From Pegea sp. RAD2-039 (Eukaryota > Chordata > Thaliacea > Salpida > Salpidae), in the NCBI GenBank assembly GCA_034620365.1, contig JAQGEQ010000314.1, positions 310,001 to 374,000 of the forward strand: a stretch of 64,000 bases of DNA, in the 5' to 3' direction. The position numbers and the translations under genes are program-made. Every line of letters begins with the position of its first letter. Positions within the stretch are counted from its first letter, which is position 1. Positions 39,701-50,640 of the stretch are shown here, in pieces. Below the pieces are notes generated by a model. It was not told the DNA's origin and did not search any database. It was given only the letters and a program-made list of their open reading frames with translations.

Positions 39701-42700
39701 AGGATCACTTGAAACCAACCTGTTCATGCAGCTAGTGAATTTCTCGAGTTGAGTTAGTGGGATTGAACCACTAAACTGTCTTCGAAGATTTTCTATAGTT
39801 TTTCGAAGTTGTCGGTGTTTATTAACAGCTTCGCTTCGTGATAAATACAACAGATTCTCATTTTCATCTGCGGAATATGCAAATGACTTCATTTTTCAGG
39901 AAGATCAACTCTTACCAGCTTCAGTTTCAACACGGATCAATTTTATCTTCATTTTTTCTGTTTCTTTTTCGGCCATTTCTAACTTTCGGCCATAATCGGC
40001 CACTGAATCTTGCAACATAAGAATCTCAGAGTGAAGTTTTCCTGGATTAAAAAAGACACAGATCAAGATGATGAAGATTTGATGGATTGAAACAAACCTA
40101 TTATCAAATTCTCATCAGACTTAATCTGAAATATCCGAATTTGTTCGCGTAATGACGTCATTTCGCGTTCTCGACTTTCTTGTTGATGTTGAACAACTTT
40201 AAGTTGATTCTGAGCGATCTCAGTAACTTGTTGAGATTGAGAGATCTTCAACTGCAGAAGATCTGATCAATACATCACGGATTTGATCTTTACTTACTTT
40301 ATATTTCACTAATTCGTGTTGAGCTTTCGCAAGACGTCGCCTGTCATCTTCACAGACATTTTTTGGGACTACAGAAGCCAATTCATCTCTAAGATCGCGT
40401 TCAGTTTGTTGTGATGCGAGATTAAGTTTCGTCAGCTGATAATCAACCAATCAGCGATGAGTATTTAAGAAGAATTTTAAAACCTGAGAAAATTTTTCTT
40501 CTAATTCCACGTTCCGTTCTTGAAGTTGATCAATTGAAGATTTGAGCTGATGAAACATTTTTGTCGAGTGATTTGCTCTTTGACGTTCGTTCAACTCTTT
40601 CATCTCCAATAGAGCAAGCTGGATAAAGATAAGATCAGATGAAGAAGATGAAGATTTAAACTGACTTTTTTCATGAAAGATCCATCAGAAGAATGCAGAG
40701 ACTTTTCAACAGATCTTCCTCCCATTTCAACCGTCTCTTCCAGCAACATCCGCTTCTCTTTCTCAATTTTCAGCTCCGATTTTAAAGACTCTTCTTGCTC
40801 TCTTAGAATCTTTATTTCTTCCTGAAAGATTTGATTAATAGGACACTGATGAAGATCTAAGGATCACCTGGAGCTCCTCCACTTGAAGTGATCTCTTCTC
40901 AGACTCATTCTCCCTTTGAAGTAGGGATCTGTATTTACAGGTGAGATCATTGAATCTTCGATTTAGTAAATCCAGATCGCTCTCATTAACACTTGCTTCA
41001 AGACTCTTCTGAAGAAGAGCTAAAGAAGAAGAAATCAGAACAAATCTGCATCAGAGACTCTAGGGACCTATTTTATGCACAGCGACGGATTTGTGTCTTT
41101 CTAAGAATCCAATTCTTTCAACAACTTCTTTTTCAATTGATCCAATCTCTTTTTTCAATCTCAGATTTTCTTTTCTTAGAATTTCTTCATTTGCTTCCGA
41201 AGCTAAAGAAGAAGTTGAAGTGAGATGAAGATCAAATCTTCATCAGAAGAAGACCTTTATGATGTCGGATTAGAGATTGTTGGTTTATTCTTAGAAGAGC
41301 TTGTTGCCGAATGATCTCTGCGAGTTTTTCTTGACGTTTATCAGGATCTTTATTCAAAGTCTCGATTAGATTCTGCGATGAAATCATCGATTAAAATCTC
41401 GAAGCGTTGTCATGGTAACTCGAACATTAAATTCTTCAATTTTAATCTTTTGATCATCATTTATAATTCTCAAATTTTCTTTTTCTTTTTCAATCTTTTC
41501 AATTTTCGATGAGAATTTCTCTTTTTCATTAAAATGTTCTAAAAAATCGAAAAAAGTCGAAAAAAATTTCCATCAAAAAATTTCCTGAACCTTTATAAAG
41601 AAGATGCGTCTGATGACGTAGCACATCGAGCTGTCTTCTACTTGCATCCAAGGACTCTTTCATCTCGCGGGAGCTCTTCTCTCGTTGCGAAGCATCTTTA
41701 AGAGTCTTAACAACAAATTACATCATCTGATGACGTCATCAGTTTCTCACCATAATCAGCTGTTCATTGAGTGCGTTGATGACGTCATCAGACGTGAAGT
41801 CGCGATGCTTCGGCAAGGCAACTACTGACAGTTGACGAGTTTGGTGAGCGAATTCGCGATCGCGACCTTCTTGTTTTTCTTTCAAATCACGGACCTACGT
41901 GAGAAGCGATAAAAAGCGCGATCGAACGCGGTGATGACGTCACCTGTTCTAGAAGCCGGAAGTTATCTTTTTCGAGCTTGAGACGCTCGATTTTGGCGAG
42001 ATTGAGTTGATGACGGAGCTCTTTTACAGATCCAATGACTTGCTCGGAGTTAGGAAGAGAATTTAGATCTGATCTCTGAAAAAAATCGCGTTTAAATCGC
42101 GATTAAAGCGTCACGTGACTAACTGATAATAGTTGATGGATGTTGGGAAGATTTAGAAGATCTTCATTGGAAGGAATTGGATTTGGAGGAATTGATCTTA
42201 AAGAGTTGATCAAATCTTCCAAGACTTGATTTGCTCTTTCTTCATCAGATGATATCTTCATCTAAAGACACAAAACTGATCTAATCTTCATCTTCAGATC
42301 GAATCTCTCACTTGTAAGAATTTACACATTTCAGGTAAGCGGATGACGTCATCGACGCTTAGATTTTGATGGGAATCTTGGATAGAGATGAGGACTTCTT
42401 TGATAGCTGATCTTAAATTTAAATTTTCTTTTTTTTGAGAAGAATTCTGAAAAATTTGAAAAATTTTCAGAAAAACTGAAAATTTGAATTAAATCTTCAT
42501 ACTTGTAAAAGTTTAGAGACTTTTGGTAAAATGTAAATGTCTTCAATTGCTGGCTTCTTATTGGACGATTTCAATAAATCTAATATTGCCAACATGGCTT
42601 TTTTCAAATCTGCTTCAACTGAATACTGAACACCAAAAATTAAATCAAAATTTTCTTAAAGTTTCAATCAAACCTGGAAGAGATTAGAGACTTCCTTGAT

Positions 42701-45700
42701 TGAGAAGATCTTGTTAGAAGATTGATCCGGACCCTGAAGAGCCGCAAGGATCTCAATCATGGCATCTTGAAGACTCTTACGAGCAGAACCAGTTGATTCA
42801 AATCGATTCTGATAGAATCAACAATTAAACCAATGACTAAAAAATCATTAAATCTACCTCAAAACTTCCCTCTTCCAAAATCTGAAGATTAAAAGAAGAG
42901 TTATTAGGATTCTAATCTAGAGTCGAATCAAACCTTCATTAACTTTAATACTGATGGAAGATTTAATGACTCTTCAATTGTAGGTAACTTTGTAGAACCT
43001 TTTAATTTGGATAATATTTCTGTTAGAGTTGATTTAATTTGAAAGTTTTCTTTCTTGATATGATGCTGTAATTAATCATTAGATGTTTGTGAGACTTCAT
43101 CAAATATTTGGTTACCTGTCCAGGGGTCTTCTCTAATAACTGTAAATAAAATAAAGTAAGAAACTGTTGGAATTATAAACAAACTAACTTTTAGTAGATG
43201 AACGAATTGTGGAATAGATTGAAGTTGGTTTACTGAAGGTACTGGTTTCATTTTACATAAAATATCAACCACGTGTTTAAAAGCGTCTACAACTTCAGGT
43301 TCTACTGGTTCAGGTTTTCTCTTTAAATATTTAGATAGAAATTTAGTTGATAATTAAATGATTAAATCAAAACTAACCTTGTAGCAAGACTTAGATTGAT
43401 TATCAACAATCTGAAAATGAAAATCAGGGTTTTGTAGTTATCAGATACCACAAGAGATTACCTGTACAAGTTTTTGAACAGCTGGAAGTTTAATTGCTTC
43501 TTCTACTGAAAATACTCTTTGAGACTTCTTTAAACAGCTCAAGACTTCTTTGAGAGCAACTTTAATCTGATTGTTTTCAATTTGTAGGTAATCCTGTATT
43601 AAAATTTGTAGAAAATGTTGCAGATTACAACCACTTCTACTAACCATATTTTCGTTTGTTAACTTTCTTTTTAGCATCTGTTAAAAAAATCAATTAATTA
43701 GATAAGAATTGAAGAAATATTATCATCTGTACCCTAAAAAATCTTTCCACAGAAGGTATTTGAAGCGCTTCTTTTAAATTTGATGTCTTTTGCACTTTTT
43801 TTAACTCAGCAAATACATCTAACACAGCAGATCTTAACAATTCATTTTCTTTCTTCATCTTTAAAACAGGTTTCTGTAAAAGAAAGAAATTAATCAGAGA
43901 AATAATTCAAGTTCTAAAATACTTCATCAGTTGAGATAGCAACACCAGATTCTTGGTAAGGTCTATGTTGCAACATCTAAAAAAACTCAATTAATCAAAA
44001 TTTAAGGTCATTAAAAAGAAGATACTTCAACAAGATGCTTAATTGAAGGTAGATGACTAATGTTTCTGTTACTTGGTTGTTTATCAACCATTTTTAAATC
44101 CATTAAAATATCATTCATAGCAACACGAAGCTGATTATTTTCATCAACAACTTTCCGTTTCAACTGAATAATTCAAAGAATTAATCCACAAACAGGTCTG
44201 ACAAGATGTAGTCTACCTCTTTTAGTTTAATCATTTCATTCTGAGTCCTTTGTATGGTTAGAAAAGCAATATTAGGAGATCTATAAACAATAAAATCTTA
44301 TAAGTCCTTTTAATGTCTTGTTCTTATTTACTTTTTATTGTAACGGTTTTGCTTCAACTCTTCGATAAAATCATCAACTAGTTGGACATCTTCTACTGAA
44401 AGACCTTCACTTACAGCTTTTTGTGAATTACTTTGAGCTAAACGACGAATCTAAGAATATTATTTTAGTAAAAATATCATTTTTTTCATCAAATTTTTCT
44501 CACTTGTTTTTTCATCTCAATTCTTTCATCTTCTAATCTTTCTACTTCTTTTAATAAGATTTGATTTTCAGATCTAAACTGCTGTTGTCTTAAGAATCGA
44601 TTGTTCTTCAGAGTAATCATGTCTTCCACTTTACGAAGATCTAATCCTAATCTTTCCCGGAAGTCTTCATTTTCTTCCAGGAGCTAATTTTAAAAGATTA
44701 AGACTCTGAGATGATTCAGAAGCAAATTATTTACATCATTCAGCTTATCATCTAATAAATTTGCTTCCTGAGTTAACTTCTGTATCTGGAGCTCTTTGTG
44801 TTGATTCGAAATTTTCCAATCTGAAACAACCAATCAGATTTCACGAAAATTCTTAGTTTTTTGAGGGAAATGAAAATCTAAATATTTGTTTTTTGATGAA
44901 ATTTTTTTTAAAGATTACTTTTTAATCAACTAATTGTACTTTAAAGTAGTTTAAAATCATTATTATTGATTTATCAGACCTAAGATTAGTCGAATTTATG
45001 AAGATATTCAACAAATCTCATTAAATTGGAATTTTTTTCACCTTTGATTTCATTAATAGCTTCAGTTAACCCATATTGACCACTTTCAAGATATGAGACT
45101 TTTTTAAGAGCTTCAGTTAGTTTAAGATCATTTTCATTTGCTTCTTCTTCTGCTTCTTTTTGCTGATATCTTGCATCTTCGACTTGTTTCTTAAGATCAT
45201 CTGTTTCTTGCTACATTTCAAAAATACCCAGATCATAAAAGTATTCTTCATCAAATAGATTAAACCTGGAGTTGTTTGATCTTTTGCCTCAATCGACTTG
45301 CTTCTCGAGACATTCCTCCAACATCATCACCGACTTTCATGTCTTCAACTACCTCTGTTTGATCCAATAAATCTTTAGTAGCTTGCTGGAGTTCTTTTTG
45401 TAACTTTTTAATCACTTCATCCTTCTCATCAATTTTCTACAAACTAAAATCAGAAGAAATTCTAAAAGATGATCTCAAAGACCTTCATGGAAAAATTCGC
45501 GCTTCTATCGTGATGTAATGATGACGTCAGCGTTTGAACTTTATCACGTAAGCTTATTATATCACGTGATTGCTCTTGTATGATATCATCGCGTGACTTC
45601 ATCTTTTCTTTCCATTCCATAATCTTCTCATTAAAAGCAGCAGCAACATCTTCATCTTCTCTGGACTTTTCTTCCTTTTTCTTAATCAAATCTTCCACCT

Positions 45701-47203
45701 GTGAAGATCAGTTAAAGAATGATGGATTTAATCTCAGATCTTCACCTGGAGTTTTAGATGACGATTTTCAGATTGAATCTTTCCTAAATCTTCATCAGAA
45801 TTATGAATCTCTAACTTGATCTTCTCATACTCAACCAACATCCGATCAAATTCCTCTTTCCCTTTTTCCATTTCTTCCAACATCGTTTTATTATCTCCTT
45901 CTAGTTCATTGTTCTTCTGTTCTATCAACTACAACAACATCTTCATCTTTTAATACATTCATCAATCAACTTGCAACTAACAGTCAGTTGAGAGATCAGC
46001 TCTGAGATCTGTTGATTCTTCTTCTGAAGCTTCTCTTTCGAATCTGACGTCGCTTCAATTGTGAATCTTTTATTTGTTTGTCTTTCAAGAACATCTTGAT
46101 AATCTCTTAATTGTGAATTAAGATCTTTAATCTGAAGTTTTAAAGAAGATTACAACTACATCAAACCATCTTCTAGACCTACATTAGTTTTAAGAGCTTG
46201 ATTTAATCTTCTCAACTCCTGTAATTCTCTTTCACATTTATCTCTATCATTTTGAGCAAACTCATGTTCTTTTCTTAAATCGTCCATCTGTTCTTGGAGG
46301 ATATCCAGACCTTCAAGCAACCTTTTATTCTCCATTTTATAGTAATCTGTGTCCTTAGGCATCCCATCATCCATCACAAGGTCCTGTATGAAAGAAAATG
46401 AATTATTGTTCAAATAGCTCCAAGATTTTTACTGTTTATAAAATTTTCAAGATTTTTTTACAAAAGTTAAATAATTATTTATTTATTTATTACAATAAAT
46501 GTGAAGGAGGGTGCCTAAAGAGAGCACCTCTCGCTAACACACATTCTCACAAATTAGATCTATTTGACGTGTAAACGAAAAAGCATATGACAATGAAGAA
46601 TTGCACAGAATCATAGTATTGTAAAAGAGAAAAATTCACAGTTTAGAAATGGCAATGTTGGCGATATTATAACAATTCAGCTTTTTCTTGAACAGCATAA
46701 GTGATTTTGACATGACAATCTCTGATGGCAGATTGTTCCATGTACTGATTGTGCGGTATGAGAAAAAACTTAATCTGGTATTATTATTAGTAAATATTTA
46801 TTTATATATTTGAATAATTATTATTTTCTCATAAAATTTGATAAAAATCAAATCTTACATCTCTATCATAAAGTTGCTTCTTCAAATCATCGATTTCATT
46901 TTCTTTTTCTTCAACTAAAGCTTCATTTCCTTGAATTAATTCTTCAATTCCTTGCTCACGATACTAAACAACAAATAAATTCTCATCACTTCTACAAAAC
47001 ATCTGTTTAAAAAAACTCACTAATAAAACTTTTTGAGCTGCTTTAAAAAGTGAAGAACATTTTTCTAAATCATCTTCATAATCTTGACCAGCAACAGATC
47101 TGATGATTTCAATTCCTTCTTCCATTAAATTGTCATCATCTTCATCTTCTTTATCATCATCAGCAATCGAATTAATAATGTCCCAGTTTATGTTAGGGGC
47201 CAT
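30768..47203 (-). CDS. CEP290: CEP290, ciliary transition-zone coiled-coil protein
   Basis: About 65 exons encode roughly 2,800 residues (human 2,479). The homology is collinear from end to end: start APNINWDIINSIADD; LRERLGL then RQQQFRSENQILLKEV; SLIRHHK; LTCKYRSLLQ; LRKTIENLRRQFSG then SIPLTQLEKF; SRDRIINELRLNLP; LSGRYQSKVKSVDKLVQENK; and the C-terminus NEEFFEEIEDLKYNY with stop TAG 30768. CEP290 bridges axoneme and membrane in the ciliary transition zone and controls protein entry to the cilium. The extra length comes mainly from the amplified module at 42124-44163. Most introns are 40-120 nt; one is a 3.2-kb minisatellite. Frame is continuous at all junctions except the 33503-33880 junction, which may hide a microexon. 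No stop breaks the gene, so it looks functional. Confidence 0.95.
32012..32140. repeat. 13-bp tandem repeat in CEP290 intron
   Basis: About ten copies of ACAGTGACYTGGG. Copies with CCTG and CTTG largely alternate, giving a 26-bp higher-order period. It is much richer in G+C than the surrounding intron and lies between exons 31680-31804 and 32272-32442. Confidence 0.9.
34600..37812. repeat. 20-bp minisatellite filling a CEP290 intron
   Basis: About 160 head-to-tail copies of a 20-bp unit (ACCAGCAACCAACTAGCACC on the + strand). Common variants are CAGC/CAAC, AACT/AGCT, TAGC/TACC and ACC/ATC, plus a 19-bp form reading TAGACC. The array takes up essentially the whole intron 34587-37818: about 20 nt separate it from the acceptor and about 8 nt from the GTGAGT donor. 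The period is not a multiple of three and stops occur, so it is not coding. It is GC-richer than its surroundings and strongly strand-asymmetric; the sense (-) strand is G/T-rich with regular GG runs. Confidence 0.97.
42124..44163 (-). repeat. CEP290: Tandemly amplified CEP290 exon module (at least 9 copies)
   Basis: Nine exons (44026, 43733, 43462, 43189, 42934, 42674, 42503, 42312 and 42124, by low coordinate; 123-141 bp each) encode variants of one module. Its pattern is: acidic/Asn start, L/V-x-x-A, a helix like MNDILMDLK or LKEVLSCLK or MLAILDLLK, a variable polar linker, then a LPSV-x-KLL-type end (examples LPSIKHLVE, LPAVQKLVQ, LPSVLKLMK, LPKVSKLLQ). The first five alternate with small exons of 54, 33, 33, 24 and 24 bp. 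All lengths are multiples of three and all junctions phase 0. In human CEP290 I recognise one equivalent (EGMKEILQAIKEMQ, then IIPSLERLV). Confidence 0.85.
46477..46790 (-). mobile_element. LINE 3' tail in CEP290 intron 2 (subfamily B)
   Basis: Contains the reverse complement of the shared tail (GGAGGGTGCC, GAGCACCTCTCGCTAACACA) and the C-terminal ORF remnant. It carries TTTGACGTGTAAACG, absent from most copies but shared with 49455-49560, which marks a second subfamily. Confidence 0.85.
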
Positions 47204-48499
47204 ATTTTGTAGCCGGTATTTTAATCAAAACAGAAAATATTCTAAAAAATTTGAATTAATAAACTGAATCAAAATACAAGTTTTTATAAAAGATTTTTAT
47301 TTTTTTACATCTTTTTTTGGATATCTTTAATGTGGCTAACTAAAGAAGCTATTAGTTACCAAGTAGAAACATTTAGAACAATAGTTATTAAAGTTATAAG
47401 TCAGATTTTTAATTTATACCACATTCTTTCTGTTTATAATTTATGATAATAGAATAATTAAGTTTTAAAAAGGCAAAATAAATCAATTATTACTTAATGA
47501 GCTCTTTAGACATTTGAAAAGTGTAAAATAGTTATTTCTAAAACTAAATATTTTGTATTATAACTTTTCAAATATATTGGTATAGATATATGAATTTGAA
47601 AAATTATAATTATCTTGTTCAAAAAATAAAAATAAATAACTATTGCTATTTTATCGACGGTTTAGATTTAGCGTCCTTAGCAAAAACAATGTTTTGTTTA
47701 CACAACGTCCTCTAGTGCTAGTTGTAAATTTGCCGTTACGGTTTAGATTCAGTATTCACATTTATTACAAAAGAATTTATAAAGTAGTAATTGAAATTAA
47801 AGCGCTAAATAAAATTAAATTTTTGTAACATTATTTTTAATTAAATATCTATATAAATAAATAATTTAGTTATAATTAAAAATATAAATTACTATACATT
47901 TAACTGATCTGATTAAGTTAAAAAGCTTTAAGTGTATCAGCCAAACTTTATATAAACTTTCATACCTGTATTTAGCCCTTGATTTTTCGAAATTTTTTGA
48001 ACAACGAACAACAAAATCTAGTTGAAATATTAGCTAATACTATTGTATCAACATATGGAGTTTTATGAAGCTGGTTTTAAGTTGCTTTAGGTTTAATTGA
48101 AAGTTCTGAATTTTATACTTTTTTATCACTTACTTTATCGATTGCTCAATCAAGTTTTAGTGAATTTTAGTGTAAAAGGAATTATCAGAGCCTCGAATAC
48201 AAATCAACTTCGCCTTTAGTCTTTTGTCGATAAATATTTTAAATTTAAACTTACTGACTCAGAGTTGATATTATCTGATTCCGATTTTTATATTTATTTC
48301 TACATCAAATAAGCGATTATTTAATTTTGATAAAAATTGAATTTATTTTTATACATTTACGAAATTCTGAATTCTATTTTTTGTCTAAAAAATCTTCAGT
48401 TTTACTTTCAAAGAAAAGCGTGAAGAAAGATCTTATCAGTAAAGATTAAGGTCCTTCGCTAGATGAACATATGAATAGAATATATTCTTTCAACAGCAG
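47204..48499. other. CEP290 upstream region
   Basis: Presumed CEP290 5' UTR and promoter. It holds one X-box-like site (see 47355-47370) and otherwise AT-rich sequence. The + strand open frame at 47643-47828 has no recognisable homology. Confidence 0.4.
47355..47370. promoter_or_regulatory. Imperfect X-box (RFX)-like site near CEP290
   Basis: GTTACC AAGT AGAAAC lies about 150 bp upstream of the CEP290 start codon. It has RFX-type half-sites in inverted order, but the spacer is longer than the consensus and one half-site mismatches. Ciliary genes are often RFX targets. This is a weak candidate. Confidence 0.25.
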
Positions 48500-48790
48500 A
48501 TGACTTTTAACCAGAATCACTTATGCTCTTCAAGCAGAAGTTAAATCGTTATAATATTGCCAACATTGCCATTTCTAAACTGTGTTTTTTCCTTGTTTAT
48601 ATTATTAAAATTCCATATATTTCTTCACTGTTATATGCTTTAAGGACTACTGAAATGTCATGTGTTACATCGTTTACTTTCTATATTTTTAACTAAATAG
48701 ATGTTATTTGTGAGAATGTGTGTTAGCGAGAGGTGATCTTTTCAGGCACCCTCCTTTGCATTTATTGAAATAAATAAAATAAATATTTTA
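48500..48790 (+). mobile_element. LINE 3' end (subfamily A)
   Basis: The ORF2 tail remnant (TATAATATTGCCAACATTGC region), then AAATAGATGTTATTTGTGAG and the conserved tail GTGTGTTAGCGAGAGGTG, GGCACCCTCC and TAAA-type end. It is in intergenic DNA upstream of CEP290. Confidence 0.85.
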
Positions 48791-49322
48791 ACTTTCTCTA
48801 ATTTAGTTTGTAGAATCCCTTTTAAAGACTTTTTCTTTAGGGCTAGTTGCTTCTGGTATAAAAAGATAATTTATTTATTTTTGAGCAAATATTTTTACGT
48901 GCTGTATGATAAAAGAATCATATAATAACTCCACAAAAACGTTGTTGGAATTAAAGATGTTTTTGTCATTACAGCGGAACTTTTACGCAATTTTTGTTTT
49001 ATTTTCATTTTATTTTAAAATATTTACTTAATACTGCCAATAAAACTGAGAAACACAGATTTCCACCAACAGTAAAAGGATTTTTTGCCAAAACAGATTC
49101 TGCTGAAATAAAATGAAAGCAAAACAAGGGTTTTAGGGTCATCTAGTAATCGCATCCTTGTAAAAATACAGCGGGGCTTGCCTTTGGCTCATTTAGTCTG
49201 ACAAAAGGACAAACCTATCTTTTGTTTGTATGTTTTAGATAATATTTATTTCTTTTGCATGATTTTTTTCTTCAAGTCTCAAAGCCCTGCTAATAATTAA
49301 GCTAAATTTAAGTAAAATCTAA

Positions 49323-49334
49323 TGCGCATGCGCA
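49323..49334. promoter_or_regulatory. Perfect NRF1-type palindrome
   Basis: TGCGCATGCGCA is a 12-bp perfect palindrome matching the NRF1 consensus. It is very unusual in such AT-rich DNA. It lies about 2.1 kb upstream of the CEP290 start and about 870 bp before the exon-like blocks at 50190. Confidence 0.4.
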
Positions 49335-49454
49335 GTAAGAAAATCAAATGATTTTGATTGCAAAAGTTTAGTTTTGTCTTAACTAGTGGTTAATTGAGTT
49401 TTAGTTGTCTTCAATTTCTAATAAAATCAAAACTTTGTAAGAAGTTTACACGTC

Positions 49455-49560
49455 AAATACGTTTACACGTCAAATAGATCTAATTTGTGAGAATGTGTGT
49501 TAGCGAGAGGTGCTCTCTTTAGGCACCCTCCTTCACATTTATTGTAATAAATAAATAAAA
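49455..49560 (+). mobile_element. Short LINE 3' tail (subfamily B)
   Basis: Only about 105 bp: CGTTTACACGTCAAATAGATC, then the standard tail hairpin region and TAATAAATAAATAAAA. It shares the GTTTACACGTCAAA block with 46477-46790. Confidence 0.85.
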
Positions 49561-50189
49561 CAGACAAATTTCTGAGTTTTGTAAAATGTTAAAATAAACT
49601 TTTTGAAATTAATTTGAATTCTATAGAATCCTGAAGTTATAAATAAACTACATACAACTATTTTGGATTTTTTAAGAAAAGTCTTTTTTTATTGTAACTG
49701 GTAACTAATTTTGTTAGATATTTTTACAGCTATATTTAGAATAAACTTATTCTTTCATTTTGTGTATTTAAAGTTTAAATTATAGTTAAAAGATTAATTG
49801 AATATGGATCTATTATTTTTAAACAAAAGTATCAGAAATTAACTTCGTTTTGTTCAAAGCTCTTTTGCTAAGAGAAACTTAGAAAAGACATTACACCAAC
49901 TAGATAAAGTATACGAATATATTTCAGATTTACTTTAAATGCTTAATTATTAACTTACTTAATTGAAAATAGTATTTATTCAAATCAAGAGTATTTTTCT
50001 TGTAAACTACTTGAGTAGATTTCAATTGTAAAATAAACATAACTAAACGATTTGAAAGAAATGTTGATTTAAGCTAAGTGGAAGCAATATACGATTAGCT
50101 TTATTTTTGAATATGTTTTAGGAGATACAAAAAAAGCAAATCAAAAATCTAGAACCCGATTTTAGTTCTAAAATACTTTTTAAATATTA

Positions 50190-50640
50190 TCATTAGTATT
50201 GGAACCACAAATTCAAACCAATTAATAATGAAGTCACAAATGCCAATGATTCAATTATTTCAAATACAACTTCTTCAAATGATACGGAATTTTTGTGGAG
50301 TCATACTTTACAAAACCTTTACAGAGGCGGCATTTCAGCTTGCTCGATGTTACCTCATGTGGTTTGTTCCTTAATAGTATCTTTAACTCATCGAACGTAA
50401 GTTAGTTAAGTAAATAGAACCTTTCTTTTAAATTTAAAAATCTAAAAAAACTTAGCAATTTAAACTGACTACTTGTTAATTCATTTTTAGTATTTATTTT
50501 CTACTAATTTCAATTTAGTTTGTTAATATATCTGCTGCAAATTGTAGTTTACATTTCTAGGGCCAACGACAGGAACGAATGATTGTAAACCTAATTGTCA
50601 TCACTAACATCGTTATGCTGACAACTATTTTTGTAAAGGT
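50190..50640 (+). pseudogene. Exon-like blocks of an unrecognised membrane protein
   Basis: An open block at 50194-50397 (ending NLYRGGISACSMLPHVVCSL, then IVSLTHRT) stops at a strong GTAAGT donor. A second block at about 50562-50636 follows an acceptor (TTTCTAG) and encodes GQRQERMIVNLIVITNIVML then TTIFVK, a likely membrane segment, before GTGAAC. The phases do not match across the strong donor, and an in-frame stop lies just before the first block. Either the gene is degenerate or my splice choice is wrong. The family is not recognised. Confidence 0.35.

Larger units (their letters stand above)
30768..47203 (-). other. CEP290: CEP290 exon map (5' to 3')
   Basis: Exons inferred from splice signals, phase and homology: 47021-47203, 46859-46963, 46183-46383, 45982-46131, 45746-45928, 45483-45698, 45266-45436, 45042-45210, 44735-44820, 44504-44683, 44332-44450, 44217-44280, 44026-44163, 43923-43976, 43733-43873, 43645-43677, 43462-43593, 43378-43410, 43189-43320, 43116-43139, 42934-43065, 42858-42881, 42674-42808, 42503-42625, 42312-42446, 42124-42261, 41944-42075, 41751-41894, 41591-41705, 41420-41538, 41255-41372, 41068-41202, 40868-41019, 40666-40821, 40484-40618, 40298-40435, 40098-40251, 39916-40041, 39720-39867, 39533-39665, 39319-39402, 39168-39269, 39014-39120, 38852-38963, 38648-38791, 38377-38598, 38127-38329, 37978-38071, 37819-37932, 34449-34586, 34254-34393, 34070-34198, 33880-34021, 33503-33639 (5' edge uncertain), 33339-33445, 33147-33274, 32977-33095, 32850-32897, 32492-32653, 32272-32442, 31680-31804, 31485-31626, 31356-31432, 31152-31278, 30768-31031. 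Confidence 0.8.

Noticed and set aside
41850-41925. GCGATCGC palindromes reminiscent of cyanobacterial HIP1
   Set aside because: The surrounding exons clearly encode CEP290; a few local copies do not indicate foreign DNA.
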